Shown: positions 5,712 through 13,265 of the stretch, piece after piece
How positions within the stretch are numbered: the first letter of the stretch is position 1
Layout: each line of letters starts with the position of its first letter
Source: Thiobacillus sp. UBA3361
GTDB taxonomy: Bacteria; Pseudomonadota; Gammaproteobacteria; Burkholderiales; Thiobacillaceae
Direction of reading: 5' to 3'
NCBI GenBank assembly: GCA_002360535.1
Contig: DEQR01000005.1
Span: forward strand, 1-31,494
Length of the DNA: 31,494 bases
Translations under genes and position numbers: made by a program
Notes under the pieces: model-generated
The model's input: the letters and a program-made list of their open reading frames with translations, nothing else
What the model was told of the DNA's origin: nothing
Databases searched by the model: none

Positions 5712-7904
5712 TTACGCGGCCCGCGTTTCGATGTCGCCTTCCAGGCTGGGGTAGCGCACATGATCGACCAGTTCCTGTATCTCTTTGGCCGGGGCCGGGG
5801 AGAGCAGGGAGCCGATGATCACGCCCAGGAAGCCGGCAGGCAGGCCGAACACGCCCGCGGCGATGGGCTTGATGGCGAACCACTGGTTGGCATCGACGCC
5901 GCCGAAGAAGTCGTAGGTGATGAACATGTAGTACATGCACACGGCCAGACCGGCGATCATGCCGATGACGGCTCCCAGGTAGTTGGCCCGCTTCCAGAAC
6001 ACGCCCATGACCAGGGCGGGGAAGAAGGCCGAGGCCGCCAGGGAGAAGGCCGCGCCCACCAGGAACAGGATGTCGCCCGGCTTCAGGGAGGCCGTGTAGG
6101 CCGCCACCACGGCCACCACCAGCAGCAGCATCTTGGAGATGGTGAGCCGGCGCACGGTGGAGGCGTTGGGGTCGATCATCTTGTAATAGACGTCATGCGA
6201 CAGGGCGTTGGCGATGGTCAGCAGCAGGCCGTCCGCGGTGGATAGCGCCGCGGCCAGGCCGCCGGCCGCCACCAGACCCGAGATCACGTATGGCAGGCCG
6301 GCGATCTCCGGCGTGGCCAGCACGATCAGGTCGCCGCCGATGGTGATCTCGGCCAGCTGGATCAACCCGTCCTTGTTCATGTCCACGATCTTCATCAGGG
6401 TGTCGTCCACCGCCTGCCAATTGGCCACCCAGGCCGGCAGGCTGGCGAAGGACGAGCCCACCAGGTCGTGATAGACCACGTACTTGGCCAACACCGCCAG
6501 GGCGGGCGCGGTGAAGTACAGCAGGAAGATGAAGAACAGGGACCAGAACACCGACTGGCGCGCCTCACGCACCGAAGGGGTGGTGTAGTAGCGCATCAGG
6601 ATGTGCGGCAGGGAGGCGGTACCCACCATCAGACACAGCACCAGGGCGATGAAGTTGTTGCGCTTGTCGTTGGAGGCCTTCACGTCCTCGGCCTTGGCCT
6701 TGGCGATCTCCTCGGGAGTCGGTTCGACGCCCTTCTCCTTGGCCTCCTTCATCAGCTTCTTCTCGGCGCCCTTGCCGGAGAAGGCAGTGGCATGGCCGGG
6801 TACGTTGCCCGACTTGTCCTTGGCACCTTTTTCGGAGCCCTTCCACTTCGCCTTCAGTTTGTCGATGTTCTTCGGGAAGTCGTCCACGGCCTTCTGCGCG
6901 GCCTTCACGGCTTTCTCGTCCAGGGGCACGGCGGCCTTGGCCTCGGCCAGCTTGGCCTCCGCCTTGGCCTTCTGCTCGGCCCAGAAGGCGGCACCGTTGC
7001 CGGCGGCCACGGCCGCGTCCAGGGCCTTGAGCTTGTCGCCCCACTCGGCGGCCTTCTCCTTGTGGATGGCGCGCACGGTGAGTTCGGCCGCGCCCAAGGT
7101 AGTGGTCGGGTCGTTCAGCTCCTTCTCCTTGGCAGTCACGTCCTGCAGGGCCTGGCCATAGGATATCTGGGGGATGGGGTTGCCGGTGATGCTCACCGAG
7201 AGCCACACCACCGGGATCATGTAGGCCACGATCAGGATGATGTACTGGGCCACCTGGGTCCAGGTCACCGCCCGCATGCCGCCCAGGAAAGAGCACACCA
7301 GGATGCCCAACAGGCCGGCATACACGCCGATGCCGAACTCCAGGCCGGTGAAGCGACTGGTGATAAGGCCCACGCCGTAGATCTGCGCCACCACATAGAC
7401 GAAGGAGCAGATGATGGCCGCCAGCACGCCGATGGTCCGGGGCAGATGGCCGCCGTAGCGGGCGCCCAGGAAGTCGGGGATGGTGAACTGGCCGAACTTG
7501 CGCAGGTAGGGCGCCAGGAACAGCGCCACCAGCACATAGCCGCCGGTCCAGCCCATGACGAAGGCCAGGCCGTCATAGCCCGCGGCATACAGGGTGCCGG
7601 CCATGCCGATGAAGGAGGCGGCCGACATCCAGTCCGCGCCGGTGGCCATGCCGTTGAACAGCGCGGGTACGCGGCGGCCGGCGACGTAGTATTCCGCCAC
7701 GTCTGCGGTCTTGGACATGATGCCGATGCCGGCGTACAGGGCGATGGTGGCGAACAGGAAGATGTAGCCGATCCACTTGGGCGGCAGCCCCATCTGCTCC
7801 AGGATGGCCAGGATGATCACGAAGGCGACGAAGCCGCCGGTGTAGAAGCTGTAATACTTCTTCAGCTGGTTGAAGAAGGCGGCATTCGAGGTGGTAGCGG
7901 CCAT
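5712..7904 (-). CDS. Sodium:solute symporter, ActP-like, with long periplasmic insertions (symporter 1)
   Basis: 730 residues from the ATG at 7904; GGGGAGG about 6 bases upstream lies inside the last codons of the DUF4212 gene. This is an SSS-family secondary transporter that should couple Na+ entry to uptake of an organic anion such as a short-chain carboxylate. Family marks: YYVAGRRVPALFNGMATGAD, GYVLVALFLAPYLRKFGQFTIPDF, ITGNPIPQ, VGTASLPHILMRYYT, and LAAALSTADGLLLTIANALSHD (the helix that carries Na+ ligands in LeuT-fold SSS proteins). It is far longer than the ~550-600 typical of such proteins. A Lys/Ala/Glu-rich hydrophilic segment of ~170 residues (about 247-415) lies between the fifth and sixth core helices. 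A further loop before core helix 8 contains a canonical EF-hand-like loop at 508-519 (DMNKDGLIQLAE). Paired with a DUF4212 subunit upstream. The substrate cannot be read from the sequence. Confidence 0.9.
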   Translation of the reverse strand: MAATTSNAAFFNQLKKYYSFYTGGFVAFVIILAILEQMGLPPKWIGYIFLFATIALYAGIGIMSKTADVAEYYVAGRRVPALFNGMATGADWMSAASFIGMAGTLYAAGYDGLAFVMGWTGGYVLVALFLAPYLRKFGQFTIPDFLGARYGGHLPRTIGVLAAIICSFVYVVAQIYGVGLITSRFTGLEFGIGVYAGLLGILVCSFLGGMRAVTWTQVAQYIILIVAYMIPVVWLSVSITGNPIPQISYGQALQDVTAKEKELNDPTTTLGAAELTVRAIHKEKAAEWGDKLKALDAAVAAGNGAAFWAEQKAKAEAKLAEAKAAVPLDEKAVKAAQKAVDDFPKNIDKLKAKWKGSEKGAKDKSGNVPGHATAFSGKGAEKKLMKEAKEKGVEPTPEEIAKAKAEDVKASNDKRNNFIALVLCLMVGTASLPHILMRYYTTPSVREARQSVFWSLFFIFLLYFTAPALAVLAKYVVYHDLVGSSFASLPAWVANWQAVDDTLMKIVDMNKDGLIQLAEITIGGDLIVLATPEIAGLPYVISGLVAAGGLAAALSTADGLLLTIANALSHDVYYKMIDPNASTVRRLTISKMLLLVVAVVAAYTASLKPGDILFLVGAAFSLAASAFFPALVMGVFWKRANYLGAVIGMIAGLAVCMYYMFITYDFFGGVDANQWFAIKPIAAGVFGLPAGFLGVIIGSLLSPAPAKEIQELVDHVRYPSLEGDIETRAA

Positions 7905-7905
7905 G

Positions 7906-8169
7906 TCATTCCTCCCCTTCATAGACGCCGTAGTCCTTGTCCAACTGATTCATGCGCTTGGCATAGAACCAGATGACGACCACGTAGATGATCAAGGCCC
8001 CTTGGGCGCCCATGTAAAAGGCGAAGGGAAAGCCCGCGATGACGATATCGTTGAGTTCCTTGGCGAACCAAATGACCACGAATGTCACGACGAACCAGAT
8101 GGCGAGCAGAACCGCGGTCAAATTGAGGTTCCTGCTCCAGTACTCTCGGTGTTTATCCGTTAGCTGCAT
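7906..8169 (-). CDS. DUF4212 protein, small subunit of sodium:solute symporter
   Basis: 87 residues with two membrane helices: LNLTAVLLAIWFVVTFVVIWFA and FYMGAQGALIIYVVVIWFYAKRM. The family pattern YWSRNLNLTAVLLAIWF, then GFPFAFYMGAQG, then YAKRMNQLDKDYGV is that of DUF4212 proteins, which are encoded beside SSS transporters of the VC_2705 type and are thought to be their small subunit. GGAGGAG before the start is a strong ribosome site. The stop codon lies 1 base before the symporter ATG, and the symporter's ribosome site is inside this gene, so synthesis of the two should be coupled. Confidence 0.92.
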   Translation of the reverse strand: MQLTDKHREYWSRNLNLTAVLLAIWFVVTFVVIWFAKELNDIVIAGFPFAFYMGAQGALIIYVVVIWFYAKRMNQLDKDYGVYEGEE

Positions 8170-8431
8170 AGCGCTCCTCCGGTGGCAAAACGAAATGACA
8201 CTGTCTGGGAAGCATGCCTGGACACGCCCCCTGCGTTAGCGCCCGGCGCAGACAGTCACACCAAGCCGGTCCAGTATAGCGAATAACGGGAAAAAATATT
8301 ACGTAACTTATTGATTCATATACTCTTACACGAAACTTACAAGTATGCCTTCCACCCCACCCGGATGAGCGTACGGCCGGGGATATTGCGCGGCATACTT
8401 ATGGGCACTCCCGACCTCATCCTGAACCACC
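8170..8431. promoter_or_regulatory. Divergent control region between symporter 1 cassette and two-component system
   Basis: 262 bases with no gene. For the leftward transcript a TATACT at 8278-8273 (minus strand) could be a -10; its -35 region is poor, which suggests an activator is needed. For the rightward transcript another TATACT lies at 8319-8324, also with a poor -35. The AT-rich centre carries the direct repeat CTTAC-N6-CTTAC at 8325-8340 and two copies of ACGWAACTTA at 8301-8310 and 8330-8339. An inverted repeat ACTGTCTG/CAGACAGT (8200-8207 and 8249-8256) falls in the probable leader of the leftward transcript. The response regulator ATG has no clear Shine-Dalgarno sequence. Confidence 0.5.
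8325..8340 (+). promoter_or_regulatory. Tandem repeat CTTAC-N6-CTTAC, candidate OmpR-family operator
   Basis: Two identical pentamers are spaced with an 11-bp period. That is one helical turn, the usual arrangement of half-sites for OmpR/PhoB-type winged-helix regulators (compare the PmrA/QseB-type yTTAA-N6-yTTAA boxes). It lies in the divergent control region just upstream of such a regulator gene. Binding by that regulator is inference. Confidence 0.4.
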
Positions 8432-9103
8432 ATGCGAGTGCTCATCGTCGAAGACGATCCCCTGCTGCAGGACAGCCTGCAGCGTGCCATGCGCGCCTCC
8501 GGTTACGCCGCCGACCAGGCCATGGACGGCGAGGCCGCGCTGCGGATGATGGGAGGCGACTGCTTCGATCTGGTCATCCTGGACCTGGGGCTGCCGCGCC
8601 TGGACGGCCTGAGCGTGCTGCGCCACATGCGCGCCGAGGGCTGCCGCTCGCCGGTGCTGATCCTGACTGCGCGCGACGGCGTGGAGGACCGCGTGCGCGG
8701 ACTGGACCTGGGAGCGGACGATTACCTGACCAAGCCCTTCTCCCTCGCGGAACTGGAGGCCCGTGCCCGCGCCCTGTTACGGCGTGGCAAGGGCAGCGGG
8801 CCGCGCATCGGCTGCGGCGGCCTAGACTACGACACCGTGGAGCGTCACGCGCTGGTGGACGGGGTGCCGCTGGAACTATCGGCGCGCGAACTGTCCGTCC
8901 TGGAGGCGTTGCTGTTCCGCATGGGCAGGGTGGTCAGCAAGGAGCAGTTGCTCGAAAGCCTATACGGCCACGGCGAAGAGGCCAGCGTCAACGCCATCGA
9001 GGTCTATGTGCACCGGTTGCGCAAGAAACTCGAGCCGGCCGGCGTGGCGATCCGCACCCTGCGCGGCCTGGGCTACCTGCTGGAAAAGACGCCCAGCCCG
9101 TGA
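8432..9103 (+). CDS. OmpR-family response regulator, TctD/QseB-like
   Basis: 223 residues. Receiver domain (1-115): acidic pocket EDD at 7-9, phospho-acceptor Asp51 in LVILDLGLPRLDG, conserved Thr in LTARD and Lys in LTKPF. Winged-helix DNA-binding domain (~125-218): LELSARELSVLEALLFRMGRVVSKEQLLESLYG, then NAIEVYVHRLRKKLEPAGVAIRTLRGLGYLL. The linker is short and rich in Arg/Gly. It should activate or repress genes on phosphorylation by the adjacent kinase. It sits between two symporter cassettes pointing away from it, so these are the likely targets. The kinase gene follows at once. Confidence 0.93.
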   Translation: MRVLIVEDDPLLQDSLQRAMRASGYAADQAMDGEAALRMMGGDCFDLVILDLGLPRLDGLSVLRHMRAEGCRSPVLILTARDGVEDRVRGLDLGADDYLTKPFSLAELEARARALLRRGKGSGPRIGCGGLDYDTVERHALVDGVPLELSARELSVLEALLFRMGRVVSKEQLLESLYGHGEEASVNAIEVYVHRLRKKLEPAGVAIRTLRGLGYLLEKTPSP

Positions 9104-9186
9104 ACCCGGCACCCGCCACGCCCCCCAGCGGCGCAGCAACCCGCGCCGAGGGCGGATCGCCCGCCCTCGGCGAACGAGGCCCCGAT

Positions 9187-10596
9187 ATGCGAGACGAAGC
9201 CCTCTTTTTACGCCACCACCTGCTGAACTGGCTGTTCACGCCCCTGTACGTGCTGTTCCTGTTCTCCATGATCACCGGCTACATCGCCGCCTCGAAGCTC
9301 TCGAACGAGTCCTTCGACATGGTGCTCATCGAACGTGCGCACCTGCTCTCCGACCGCTACGACAAGGGCGTCCGGGACATGCAGCTCGAACCGGCGGTGC
9401 CGGGGCGGTTCTACTTCGCCCTGTTCGATCTGCAAGGGCGGGTCCTCGCCGCCAACGCCCCCCTGCCCAGACCCCGCCCCCAGGACATTGACCGTCCGGT
9501 ACCCACCCGCCGGGACGCCTATCTGGAGGGTGAGAAGATCCGTCTGGTCACCCTGCGCCACAGCGACTCGCAATACCGGGCCGACTACATGCTGCAGGTG
9601 GCTGAGCCCGTCATCGAACGGCAGATTCTGGGGCGCACCATCCTGATGAACGTCGTGGTGCCCCAGTTCATGTTCATCGCCATCGCCGCCCTGGCGGTGT
9701 GGATCGGCCTGAAGCGCGGTTTCGAACCCCTGGAGCGGCTGCGGCGCAAGGTGGCTTCGCGTTCCCGACACGACCTCAGCCCCCTGGACGAGTCCCTGGC
9801 ACCGGGCGAGGTGCAGCCCTTCATCCACGAAATCAACTGTCTGCTGGGGCGCCTGAAGGAGGCGATGGAGGGCCAGCGGCGCTTCGTCGCCGATGCGGCG
9901 CACCAGCTGCGCACGCCCTTCGCGGGCCTGGCCTCGCAAGCCGAGCTCGCCAGCCGCGAGGAAGCGCCCCCGGCCGTGCGCGACGCCCTGGCGGGCATCT
10001 GCAAGGGCGCGCAGCGTTGCGGCCGCTTGGTCAACCAGCTGCTGGCGCTGGCGCGCAACGAGCCCGACGTCGATCCAAGCAGCGGTTTCATTCCACTCGA
10101 CCTGCGCCTGATCGCGCGCGAATGCACGGCGCACTGGGTGCCGGATGCTTTGAAGAAGGGCATCGACCTGGGCTTCGAGGGGGACGAGGCCTGCGCCCCG
10201 GTGCTTGGCCAGGAGGCCGCCCTGTCCGACTTGCTCGACAATCTGGTCGATAATGCGGTGCGCTACACCCAGCCGGGCGGCCATATCACGGTCAGCATGG
10301 GCTGCGATGGTGGTGCCTGGCTGCGGGTGGAAGACGACGGGCCGGGCATCCCGGCGGACATGCGGGAAAAGGTGTTCCAGCGTTTCTTCCGCCTGGCCGG
10401 GGCAGGCCAACCAGGCAGCGGACTGGGGTTGGCGATCGTCCGGGAAGTCGCCGAGCGGCATGGCGCGGCGGTGGCGGTCGATCAGGCCGCGCATGGCCGC
10501 GGCACCGTCTTCTCTGTGCGTTTCCCGCCCGCGGATACTTCCGGTGAAACACCCGCCGCGGCGCCGGACGCCGATGCGATACCCGGCAACCACTGA
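9187..10596 (+). CDS. Sensor histidine kinase, TctE/QseC-like
   Basis: 469 residues from the ATG at 9187, chosen because GAGG lies 7 bases upstream and the first membrane helix starts soon after. An in-frame GTG at 9100 overlaps the regulator stop (GTGA) and would add 29 Pro/Ala-rich residues. Layout: helix 1 (~14-36), a periplasmic sensor region of ~115 residues of the TctE N-terminal type, helix 2 (~152-175), a short linker, then the dimerisation/phosphotransfer helix with His239 in ADAAHQLRTPFAGL. The ATPase domain follows: N box DNLVDNAVRYT (~352), G1 VEDDGPGIP, G2 GSGLGLAIV (~411). The C-terminal tail is Pro/Ala-rich. The TctE/TctD class often controls carboxylate transport, which fits the flanking symporters. 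The signal is unknown. Confidence 0.92.
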   Translation: MRDEALFLRHHLLNWLFTPLYVLFLFSMITGYIAASKLSNESFDMVLIERAHLLSDRYDKGVRDMQLEPAVPGRFYFALFDLQGRVLAANAPLPRPRPQDIDRPVPTRRDAYLEGEKIRLVTLRHSDSQYRADYMLQVAEPVIERQILGRTILMNVVVPQFMFIAIAALAVWIGLKRGFEPLERLRRKVASRSRHDLSPLDESLAPGEVQPFIHEINCLLGRLKEAMEGQRRFVADAAHQLRTPFAGLASQAELASREEAPPAVRDALAGICKGAQRCGRLVNQLLALARNEPDVDPSSGFIPLDLRLIARECTAHWVPDALKKGIDLGFEGDEACAPVLGQEAALSDLLDNLVDNAVRYTQPGGHITVSMGCDGGAWLRVEDDGPGIPADMREKVFQRFFRLAGAGQPGSGLGLAIVREVAERHGAAVAVDQAAHGRGTVFSVRFPPADTSGETPAAAPDADAIPGNH

Positions 10597-10609
10597 TCGA
10601 AAGGCAGGA

Positions 10610-10945
10610 ATGGATATGGACCATGCGTTCGTCTGGATGGCCAGGCTGCTGTACCTGGGGCTTTTTCTTTTTGCCTCCGGAATGTATTACCGCGCCTGGA
10701 AGATCGCGCTGGGCAAGGACATGCGCCATGTCGCCGACTGGCGCGGAAAGCGCATACCCGATGCGGCGCGCTGGGCACCCTGGATAGTGGCCATCAATGT
10801 CGTCGCCGCCAGCATGCTGGTGACCGTCGGCCTGTCCGTCCTGATCTGGGGGACGGCCTTTGTTGTTTGGTCCGGTGCCGCCGCCCTGGTGTTGTGGACC
10901 TACTACTTCCTGCTGCGCGTGATCACCCAGCGCGCGAACCGCTGA
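10610..10945 (+). CDS. Small membrane protein of unknown function
   Basis: 111 residues; a second ATG at 10616 is equally possible (AGGA 6 bases before it). Three hydrophobic segments are visible: WMARLLYLGLFLFASGMYY, WIVAINVVAASMLVTVGLSVLIW and FVVWSGAAALVLWTYYFLL, with a basic loop (RAWKIALGKDMRHVADWRGKR) between the first two. The end is basic (RVITQRANR). I do not recognise the family. It starts 13 bases after the kinase stop and is probably cotranscribed with the two-component system. It could be an accessory to the kinase or to the transporters. Confidence 0.75.
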   Translation: MDMDHAFVWMARLLYLGLFLFASGMYYRAWKIALGKDMRHVADWRGKRIPDAARWAPWIVAINVVAASMLVTVGLSVLIWGTAFVVWSGAAALVLWTYYFLLRVITQRANR

Positions 10946-11093
10946 ACCAGTCAAATCATATATTTATGGCAATTTTATGTAGAGAAATTATTTTCGTGTA
11001 ATCTCTTCAGCGGTGGCCCCGATGTGGGAGGGCATGGAAGTTCCGTGTGCATCAAGGCTGCCGCCAACCAATTCACATAGGAGATTCTTTGCC
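10946..11093 (+). promoter_or_regulatory. Promoter region of symporter 2 cassette with 11-bp-period repeat
   Basis: An AT-rich stretch. TGTAAT at 10997-11002 matches the -10 consensus at 5 of 6 positions. Seventeen bases upstream is TTTATG (10974-10979), a poor -35. This TTTATG is the second copy of a direct repeat TTTATG-N5-TTTATG (10963-10979, 11-bp period). A repeat overlapping a weak -35 is the usual layout for activation by an OmpR/PhoB-type regulator. The leader is about 85 bases and ends with GGAG before the ATG. Confidence 0.5.
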
Positions 11094-11360
11094 ATGTCGA
11101 AGCCACAAACCTTCAATCCCCAAGCCTATTGGGGCGCGACCCTCCGGTTACTTCTGACCACTCTGGCGATCTGGTTCGTCGTCTCCTTCGGTGCCGGCAT
11201 CCTGTTCCGCGACGCACTGGACGGCATCCACGTCGGTGGCTACCCGCTGGGGTTCTGGTTCGCTCAGCAGGGTTCCATCTTCATCTTCGTCGGCCTGATC
11301 TTCTGGTATGCCTCGCGCATGGACAGGATCGACCGCGATCACGACGTGCACGAAGAATAA
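11094..11360 (+). CDS. DUF4212 protein, small subunit of sodium:solute symporter (second copy)
   Basis: 88 residues from the ATG at 11094 (GGAG upstream; the longer reading from 11013 has no support). Two membrane helices: TLRLLLTTLAIWFVVSFGAGILF and FWFAQQGSIFIFVGLIFWYASRM. The pattern YWGATLRLLLTTLAIWFVVSF, GGYPLGFWFAQQG and YASRMDRIDRDHDV is homologous to the DUF4212 protein at 7906-8169, but clearly diverged, so this is an old paralogue rather than a recent duplication. It precedes symporter 2 by 24 bases and should be its small partner. Confidence 0.92.
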   Translation: MSKPQTFNPQAYWGATLRLLLTTLAIWFVVSFGAGILFRDALDGIHVGGYPLGFWFAQQGSIFIFVGLIFWYASRMDRIDRDHDVHEE

Positions 11361-11384
11361 ACATACCCGCTCAGGAGACAGCAA

Positions 11385-13199
11385 ATGGATCTGAAGACCC
11401 TCACCTTCATCGTAGTGGGCCTGTCGTTCGCACTCTACATCGGCGTGGCCATCTGGGCGCGCGCCGGCAGCACCAAGGAGTTCTACGTGGCCGGCGGCGG
11501 GGTGCATCCCGTCATCAATGGCATGGCCACGGCAGCTGACTGGATGTCCGCCGCCTCGTTCATCTCCATGGCCGGCCTGATCGCCTTCCTGGGCTATGGC
11601 GGTTCCGTCTATCTGATGGGCTGGACCGGCGGCTATGTGCTGCTGGCCGTGCTGTTGGCCCCCTACCTCCGCAAGTTCGGCAAGTTCACCGTGCCCGAGT
11701 TCATCGGCGACCGCTACTACTCCAACGCGGCGCGGATCGTGGCGGTGATCTGTCTGATCTTCATCTCCTTCACCTATGTGGCGGGCCAGATGCGCGGTGT
11801 GGGCATCGTGTTCTCCCGCTTTCTGGAGGTGGACATCACCACCGGCCTGATCGTAGGCATGGGCCTGGTGTTCTTCTATGCCGTGCTGGGCGGCATGAAG
11901 GGCATCACCTACACCCAGGTGGCCCAGTACGTGGTGCTGATCTTCGCCTACACCATCCCGGCCGTGTTCATCTCCCTGCAGATCACCGGCAACCCCATCC
12001 CCCAGTTGGGCCTGGGTGGCGACATGGGCGACGTGGGCTTCCTGCAGAAGCTGGACCGGGTGGTCACCGACCTGGGCTTCGCGGCCTACACGTCGGGGGA
12101 CAAGTCGATGATCGACGTGTTCTGCATCACCCTGGCCCTGATGGCCGGTACCGCCGGCCTGCCCCACGTGATCGTGCGCTTCTTCACCGTGCCCAAGGTG
12201 CATGACGCCCGCGTCTCCGCCGGCTGGGCCCTGGTGTTCATCGCCATCCTGTACACCACCGCCCCCGCCGTCGGCGCCATGGCCCGTTACAACCTGAGCA
12301 CCACGGTGAACACCGCCGTGGCCACGGGTGGTGATGTGTTCGCGCCCGAGGCCAGCATGCTCGGTACCGACCGTCCGGGCTGGATGCAGCGTTGGGAGAA
12401 GACCGGCCTGATCCACTGGGAAGACAAGAACGGGGACGGCCGCATCCAGTATTACAACGAGAAGAGCAAGAACGCCGAATTCCTGGCCAAGGCGGAAGCC
12501 GCTGGCTGGAAGGGCAACGAGCTCGGCTCCAAGGGCAAGAAGGGTGAATTCGACGGCAAGGTGGACCGTGACATCATGGTGCTGGCCAACCCCGAGATCG
12601 CCGGCCTGCCCAACTGGGTGATCGCCCTGGTGGCCGCCGGCGGTATCGCCGCCGCCCTGTCCACCGCCGCCGGCCTGCTGCTGGTGATCTCCGCCTCCAT
12701 CTCCCATGACCTGATGAAGGGTGTGTTCGCGAAGAACATCAGCGAGAAGACCGAACTGCTGGCGGGCCGCATCGCCGCCGCCGTGGCGGTGTGCGTGGCC
12801 GGTTATTTGGGCTACAACCCGCCAGGCTTCGTCGCCGAGGTGGTGGCCTTCGCCTTCGGTCTGGCCTGTGCGTCGTTGTTCCCCACCATCGTCCTGGGCA
12901 TCTTCAACAAGGCGATGAACAAGGAAGGCGCCATCGTCGGCATGCTCACCGGCCTGTTCTTCACCATGGGCTACATCGTCTATTTCAAGGGCATCTTCAT
13001 CGAGCCGATGGCCAAGAACGAAGCGGCCAACTGGTTCATGGGCATCTCCCCCGAGGGCATAGGTGTGGTGGGCGCCATCCTTAACATCGTGGTGGCCTTC
13101 ATCGTCTCCAAGATGACCGCCCCGTGCCCGGATCACATCCAGCACCTGGTGGAAGACATCCGCTATCCGCGCGGTGCGGGCACGGCCCAGACGCATTGA
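11385..13199 (+). CDS. Sodium:solute symporter, ActP-like (symporter 2)
   Basis: 604 residues; AGGAG lies 7 bases before the ATG. SSS family, paralogous to symporter 1: EFYVAGGGVHPVINGMATAADWMSA, GYVLLAVLLAPYLRKFGKFTVPEF, ITGNPIPQ, AGTAGLPHVIVRFFT, and IAAALSTAAGLLLVISASISHDL (Na+-site helix). The segment between core helices 5 and 6 is short (~40 residues) here, unlike in symporter 1. The loop before core helix 8 is long and hydrophilic, and contains DKNGDGRIQYYN (residues 347-358), an EF-hand-like loop with Asn instead of Glu at position 12. The C-terminus (PCPDHIQHLVEDIRYPRG) matches that of symporter 1 (ELVDHVRYP). Likely Na+-coupled uptake of a small organic acid with the DUF4212 subunit. 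It ends at a strong terminator. Confidence 0.93.
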   Translation: MDLKTLTFIVVGLSFALYIGVAIWARAGSTKEFYVAGGGVHPVINGMATAADWMSAASFISMAGLIAFLGYGGSVYLMGWTGGYVLLAVLLAPYLRKFGKFTVPEFIGDRYYSNAARIVAVICLIFISFTYVAGQMRGVGIVFSRFLEVDITTGLIVGMGLVFFYAVLGGMKGITYTQVAQYVVLIFAYTIPAVFISLQITGNPIPQLGLGGDMGDVGFLQKLDRVVTDLGFAAYTSGDKSMIDVFCITLALMAGTAGLPHVIVRFFTVPKVHDARVSAGWALVFIAILYTTAPAVGAMARYNLSTTVNTAVATGGDVFAPEASMLGTDRPGWMQRWEKTGLIHWEDKNGDGRIQYYNEKSKNAEFLAKAEAAGWKGNELGSKGKKGEFDGKVDRDIMVLANPEIAGLPNWVIALVAAGGIAAALSTAAGLLLVISASISHDLMKGVFAKNISEKTELLAGRIAAAVAVCVAGYLGYNPPGFVAEVVAFAFGLACASLFPTIVLGIFNKAMNKEGAIVGMLTGLFFTMGYIVYFKGIFIEPMAKNEAANWFMGISPEGIGVVGAILNIVVAFIVSKMTAPCPDHIQHLVEDIRYPRGAGTAQTH

Positions 13200-13222
13200 A
13201 TCGGGCCCGTCCGGAAACCCGG

Positions 13223-13250
13223 CCCCCGCCGCGGCGGGGGTTTTTCTTTT
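13223..13250 (+). terminator. Rho-independent terminator after symporter 2
   Basis: An 8-bp GC-only stem (CCCCCGCC and its complement) with a 2-base loop, followed by TTTTTCTTTT. It begins 23 bases after the symporter stop codon. Confidence 0.88.
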
Positions 13251-13265
13251 CAGGAGTTCAAGACC

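Noticed and set aside
6468..7976. Plus-strand open frame of 502 codons opposite symporter 1
   Set aside because: Low-complexity antisense shadow; the minus strand carries all the family signatures.
8311..9186. N-terminal extension of the kinase reading frame
   Set aside because: It overlaps the whole response regulator gene in another frame and has no conserved features; the kinase starts at 9187 or at most 9100.
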